Below are positions 61,901 through 64,000 of a stretch of 64,000 nucleotides of DNA, in pieces. The stretch is taken from NCBI GenBank assembly GCA_002162685.1, contig MAAQ01000022.1, positions 151,717 to 215,716 on the forward strand. Reading direction: 5' to 3'. This stretch comes from Flavobacteriales bacterium 33_180_T64. Lineage in GTDB: Bacteria; Bacteroidota; Bacteroidia; Flavobacteriales; Flavobacteriaceae. A model generated the notes under the pieces. That model worked only from the letters and a program-made list of their open reading frames with translations, did no database searches and was not told the DNA's origin. Position 1 is the first letter of the stretch. Each line of letters opens with the position of its first letter. A program made the translations under genes and the position numbers.

Positions 61901-64000
61901 TTGAACTCCAGGTGTAACAGGTATTATTGTTGTTGTTGAACCTGTAGTTACAACGGTTCCTGTGCCATCTGTCCATTCTATAACTTCATCTATTGGAGCT
62001 TGTGGAATAGTAATACCATCTATAGCCCAAGAACTTCCTACTGTTGATGTAAACGTAAACTTTATTCTTAAATTAGTCAGACCAATATAATTGGTTAAAT
62101 CAATTGAGTTAAAATTACTTGGCGATGTAAGATTAATTGTAGGAACATTATTGCCTCCATTACCTTGATTCACAAAACCTCCAGAATCTCCTGGTCCGTT
62201 AAAACTCATTAAAGTTACAGGGTAACTTGATCCACCATCTACAGATAATTCAATGATACCAGATGCTCCAGATTGTATAAAATACGCTGAATAAAAATCT
62301 AACGTCGCTGTTGATAAACCTAAGGTATTAAACACTGGTGTTTCAAGAGTTGTTATTGGAGGTGATGGATCTGCTCCATTAAAATCACCATATGATATAG
62401 CAAACTTATTTCCTCCTTGGTTTTTATAACGAATACCTTCAGTAATATTACTCCCATTATTACCATTACCATTACTAATCCCTCTCCAAGCAGTTGGAAC
62501 GGTATTACTTCCTGAAGCATTCCATCCATTAATTCCATTAACGCCATCAACAAGCCAACCAGGTAAATTCCCTTGATTAAACCCACCTCCTTCATCTAGT
62601 TCTGGATTAATTCCAAATGAACTTTCTGCTACTACTGTAATATCGGCACCTAAACATATCGTAAATGTGTCTGGCCCAACAATTGTAGGCGGTATATCTG
62701 GCGGAATTACAACGACACGAACAATCGAAGATGTTGCTTGACAAGATCCTATCTGAACAATAGCTCTTAATAATGTGGTTTGAGTAATATTAGTATAAGA
62801 ATACGTTGTTGTTGTATTAGCAATAGTGGTCCAATTTAAACCACCATCAAATGAAGATTCCCAATAGATTACATTTCCTGTTTGTCCATAAATATTGAAT
62901 GTAGCATTTTGTTGTTCGTCAGGACAAGCAGTAACTTCTACCAAATCATCTTCATCAACAATAGTTTGATTATTATTTAAAAACCCTAAAAGCGTTCCTC
63001 CACTAATCGTAGGACTAACTACTGTTACTGTTGATGTACATATATCAATATTTCCATGACCATCATCAACCGTTAAAACAATAATATTTGTTCCTATATC
63101 TGTACAATCAAATGCGCTTTGAGATAAACTTAAATTAACAGTTCCGCAGTTATCAGTTGATCCATTATCAATTTGAGCTGTTGTAATTGTTGCTGTTCCT
63201 GTTATATTATCTAATTGAACTGTTAAGTCTTGACAAATAGCTACAGGATTAGTCGTATCATTTATAACAACATTTTGAATGACATCAATTGTATTACCAT
63301 TACCATCATCAAAGGTCCAAGTAATTGCAAAAGAACCTTGAGTTGTATATGTTAGTGTATCTGTGGTGGTTCCGGTTAAGGTTCCTGAACAGGCATCTGT
63401 AGTTGTTGGTGCTGTTGCTGTCGCATTACATTGCCCCGTAATTATTGGCAAACTTGGTGTTATAGGATCGGTAATATCATCGACTATTACATTTTGTGGA
63501 ACAATAATTACATTATCGTTGCCATCATCGAAAGTCCAGTTAATTACAAAAGTGCCTTGCGTATTATACGTTAGTGCATCTGTGGTAGTTCCCGTTAAAG
63601 TTCCTGAACATGCATCTGTAGTGGTTGGTGCTGTTGCTGTTGCTGTTGCTGAACATTCTCCTGTTACATCTGATAAACTTGGTGTTATAGGATCGGTAAT
63701 ATCATCGACTAGTACATTTTGTGGAACAATAATTACATTACCGTTGCCATCATCAAAAGTCCAGTTAATTACAAAAGTACCTTGCGTATTATACGTTAGT
63801 GCATCTGTGGTGGTTCCCGTTAGAGTTCCTGAACAGGCATCTGTAGTGGTTGGTGCTGTTGCTGTTGCTGAACATTCTCCTGTAACATCTGATAAACTTG
63901 GTGTTATAGGATCGGTAATATCATCGACTATTACATTTTGTGGAACAATAATTACATTACCGTTGCCATCATCAAAAGTCCAGTTAATTACAAAAGTGCC
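58907..64000 (-). CDS. giant T9SS adhesin with HYR-like repeats and a LamG domain (5' partial)
   Basis: The frame is open to the right edge: 1,697 residues are visible and the N-terminus lies outside. An internal ATG at 63451 is not the real start because the same frame and repeats continue upstream. From the N-terminal side there are three near-identical HYR/Ig-like repeats (FDDGNGNVIIVPQNVIVDD), a diverged repeat, a gliding-motility-type Ig region, a LamG/concanavalin domain (SIEAWIKPESVSGIQTIF to GWIDEFRIWNT), a long beta region, and a T9SS type A tail (VILINLLGQEVQRW, KVLIKK). It is likely a surface adhesin or glycan-binding protein. Confidence 0.93.
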   Translation of the reverse strand, partial: GTFVINWTFDDGNGNVIIVPQNVIVDDITDPITPSLSDVTGECSATATAPTTTDACSGTLTGTTTDALTYNTQGTFVINWTFDDGNGNVIIVPQNVLVDDITDPITPSLSDVTGECSATATATAPTTTDACSGTLTGTTTDALTYNTQGTFVINWTFDDGNDNVIIVPQNVIVDDITDPITPSLPIITGQCNATATAPTTTDACSGTLTGTTTDTLTYTTQGSFAITWTFDDGNGNTIDVIQNVVINDTTNPVAICQDLTVQLDNITGTATITTAQIDNGSTDNCGTVNLSLSQSAFDCTDIGTNIIVLTVDDGHGNIDICTSTVTVVSPTISGGTLLGFLNNNQTIVDEDDLVEVTACPDEQQNATFNIYGQTGNVIYWESSFDGGLNWTTIANTTTTYSYTNITQTTLLRAIVQIGSCQATSSIVRVVVIPPDIPPTIVGPDTFTICLGADITVVAESSFGINPELDEGGGFNQGNLPGWLVDGVNGINGWNASGSNTVPTAWRGISNGNGNNGSNITEGIRYKNQGGNKFAISYGDFNGADPSPPITTLETPVFNTLGLSTATLDFYSAYFIQSGASGIIELSVDGGSSYPVTLMSFNGPGDSGGFVNQGNGGNNVPTINLTSPSNFNSIDLTNYIGLTNLRIKFTFTSTVGSSWAIDGITIPQAPIDEVIEWTDGTGTVVTTGSTTTIIPVTPGVQTYGVTSLINGCRADGNEGTEFISVNASLAYAGKNIIPIVGECGQEVVRLNAYDNTLTAAQNIADDAYDNNYITGTYPGTGEAGVWNVVSTPSACGSTYSFSNLGDPKSEFTGDSGTYTLSWTVAGCTSTVDVTLDNCQSLDFDGVDDYVNFEDNYNFSSAFSIEAWIKPESVSGIQTIFSKRDANNQTNGYDLRLNGTTLSFNWNSGLRIQSSHSISINRWYHIAVTFDTSDYRLYIDGVEVSSSVTSVLPVSNTRLGLLGAVDQTGNPPNKPVNHFNGWIDEFRIWNTAISLDQLRQMMNQEIDDNTAVRGAVVPLDITGLAWSNLEGYYRMAVNCGYLTPYKGIRGRLRNINSAQQETAPLPYTSRVDGQNWASDNTWTNFSVWDAPNSLGVDGVTPIDWNIVQTSHNINSGNKNITVLGLISDTSNKVLDIKDPITAQDETNDGQFLRVTHYLKLDGDIDLFGESQLLQDEGSVLDVTSSGQLERDQQGTANLYNYNYWSTPVSAQSITSNNNPYGISTILRDGSNSATPLNLQWTTAQDANGSTTPITQSSRWLYAYENYPEDTYAAWRGLTQTDVLATGLSFTMKGSGVGDPVSDVQNYVFIGKPNNGTITTPITVGNQALIGNPYSSAIDGNAFILDNISGGNTGTSQSIDGTLYFWEHYTSNFTHVLEDYEGGYATYNLTGGNPAVSPPLVSGNGTPTKLPGRYIPVSQGFFVIASTSGGNIQFKNSQRVFVRETASSSEFIRSSNPNMYTVQEDPNTDIKRVRLEFKTTEGAIRPLLLGFVPNNQATDGIDYAYDAENSDAEFPNDMFWNLEDLDFTTQGVGDFDDTKQYPLKVYVGTSGTYEISLRDLENFDEAINVYIYDALLETYFEITSEAFQIALDVDVYIDRFYVAFSAEETLSTPDVAFDHTSINYFNSTQEIYVRTANISDVKKVILINLLGQEVQRWEDTSNFEFDGAIRIPVKKISEGAYIIKVKTYNSTYNNKVLIKK
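63452..64000 (-). repeat. tandem HYR-type DNA repeats of 219-225 bp
   Basis: The block beginning ACATTTTGTGGAAC recurs at 63489, 63714 and 63933, giving periods of 225 and 219 bp with nearly identical sequence. The 6-bp difference comes from a variable GCTGTT hexanucleotide tract that encodes Ala-Thr pairs. The array continues past the window. Confidence 0.9.

Noticed and set aside
63452..64000. Insertion sequence or CRISPR at the right edge
   Set aside because: The repeats are in-frame protein repeats of 73-75 residues in the adhesin gene; no transposase or spacer pattern.

Overview
The window looks like a chromosomal segment of a marine-type member of the Flavobacteriaceae (Bacteroidota). 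Supporting signs are low G+C, four secreted proteins ending in type IX secretion (T9SS) sorting domains, several promoters of the Bacteroidota form TTTG-N19/20-TAnnTTTG, a BshB1-type bacillithiol deacetylase, a close relative of Elizabethkingia PNGase F, and a tpx-dgkA-ftsK-lolA-lptF/G-ribB gene order that I recognise from this family. Genus is not determinable by eye. No rRNA operon, prophage, insertion sequence or CRISPR array is visible; two tRNAs (Ser-TGA, His-GTG) are present.

Layout. 1-3.6 kb: end of a glycogen-binding-domain protein, a WG-repeat protein and a UvrD/PcrA helicase. 3.7-8.3 kb: M20 amidohydrolase, GltB-like FMN protein, a truncated LytTR remnant, a small membrane protein and a patatin phospholipase. 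8.3-15.5 kb: three exported enzymes on the minus strand: M1 aminopeptidase, a lipid-anchored PNGase F and a multidomain T9SS endonuclease I. 15.9-25.7 kb: housekeeping (recG, miaE, pheT) mixed with thioredoxin-fold lipoproteins and a PAP2 phosphatase. 25.7-36.5 kb: a large lipoprotein, then the envelope/division block tpx, dgkA, ftsK, lolA, lptF/G, ribB. 36.5-40.8 kb: GH16 glucanase, DegT aminotransferase, thioredoxin-like protein, nitroreductase, tRNA-Ser. 41-50 kb: the most distinctive region, with a three-module BspA-like (DUF285) T9SS surface protein, a membrane-bound beta-propeller/LuxR one-component regulator, and a membrane-bound LytTR regulator whose upstream region carries three direct repeats at an exact 20-bp period, divergent from a secreted alpha/beta hydrolase. 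50-55.8 kb: small membrane and DUF3108 proteins, tandem M28 peptidases, a dispersed-type palindromic repeat, and a fatty acid hydroxylase. 55.8-64 kb: tRNA-His, bshB1, rlmF, a trans-sulfuration enzyme, and the C-terminal 1,697 residues of a giant HYR/LamG T9SS adhesin that runs off the right edge.

How it fits together. Much of the window concerns the outer surface: lipoprotein transport (LolA), LPS export (LptF/G), T9SS cargo, surface lipoproteins, and peptidases, nuclease, deglycosylase and glucanase that would attack external polymers. LytTR-type regulation recurs: one intact membrane LytTR protein, one decayed LytTR fragment, and two promoter regions with direct repeats spaced two helical turns apart (20 and 22 bp). 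The best candidate for an undescribed system is the 41-50 kb locus (surface protein plus two membrane-bound transcription regulators plus a secreted hydrolase), together with a possible LytTR link to the secreted nuclease. That link is inference from spacing and geometry, not proof.
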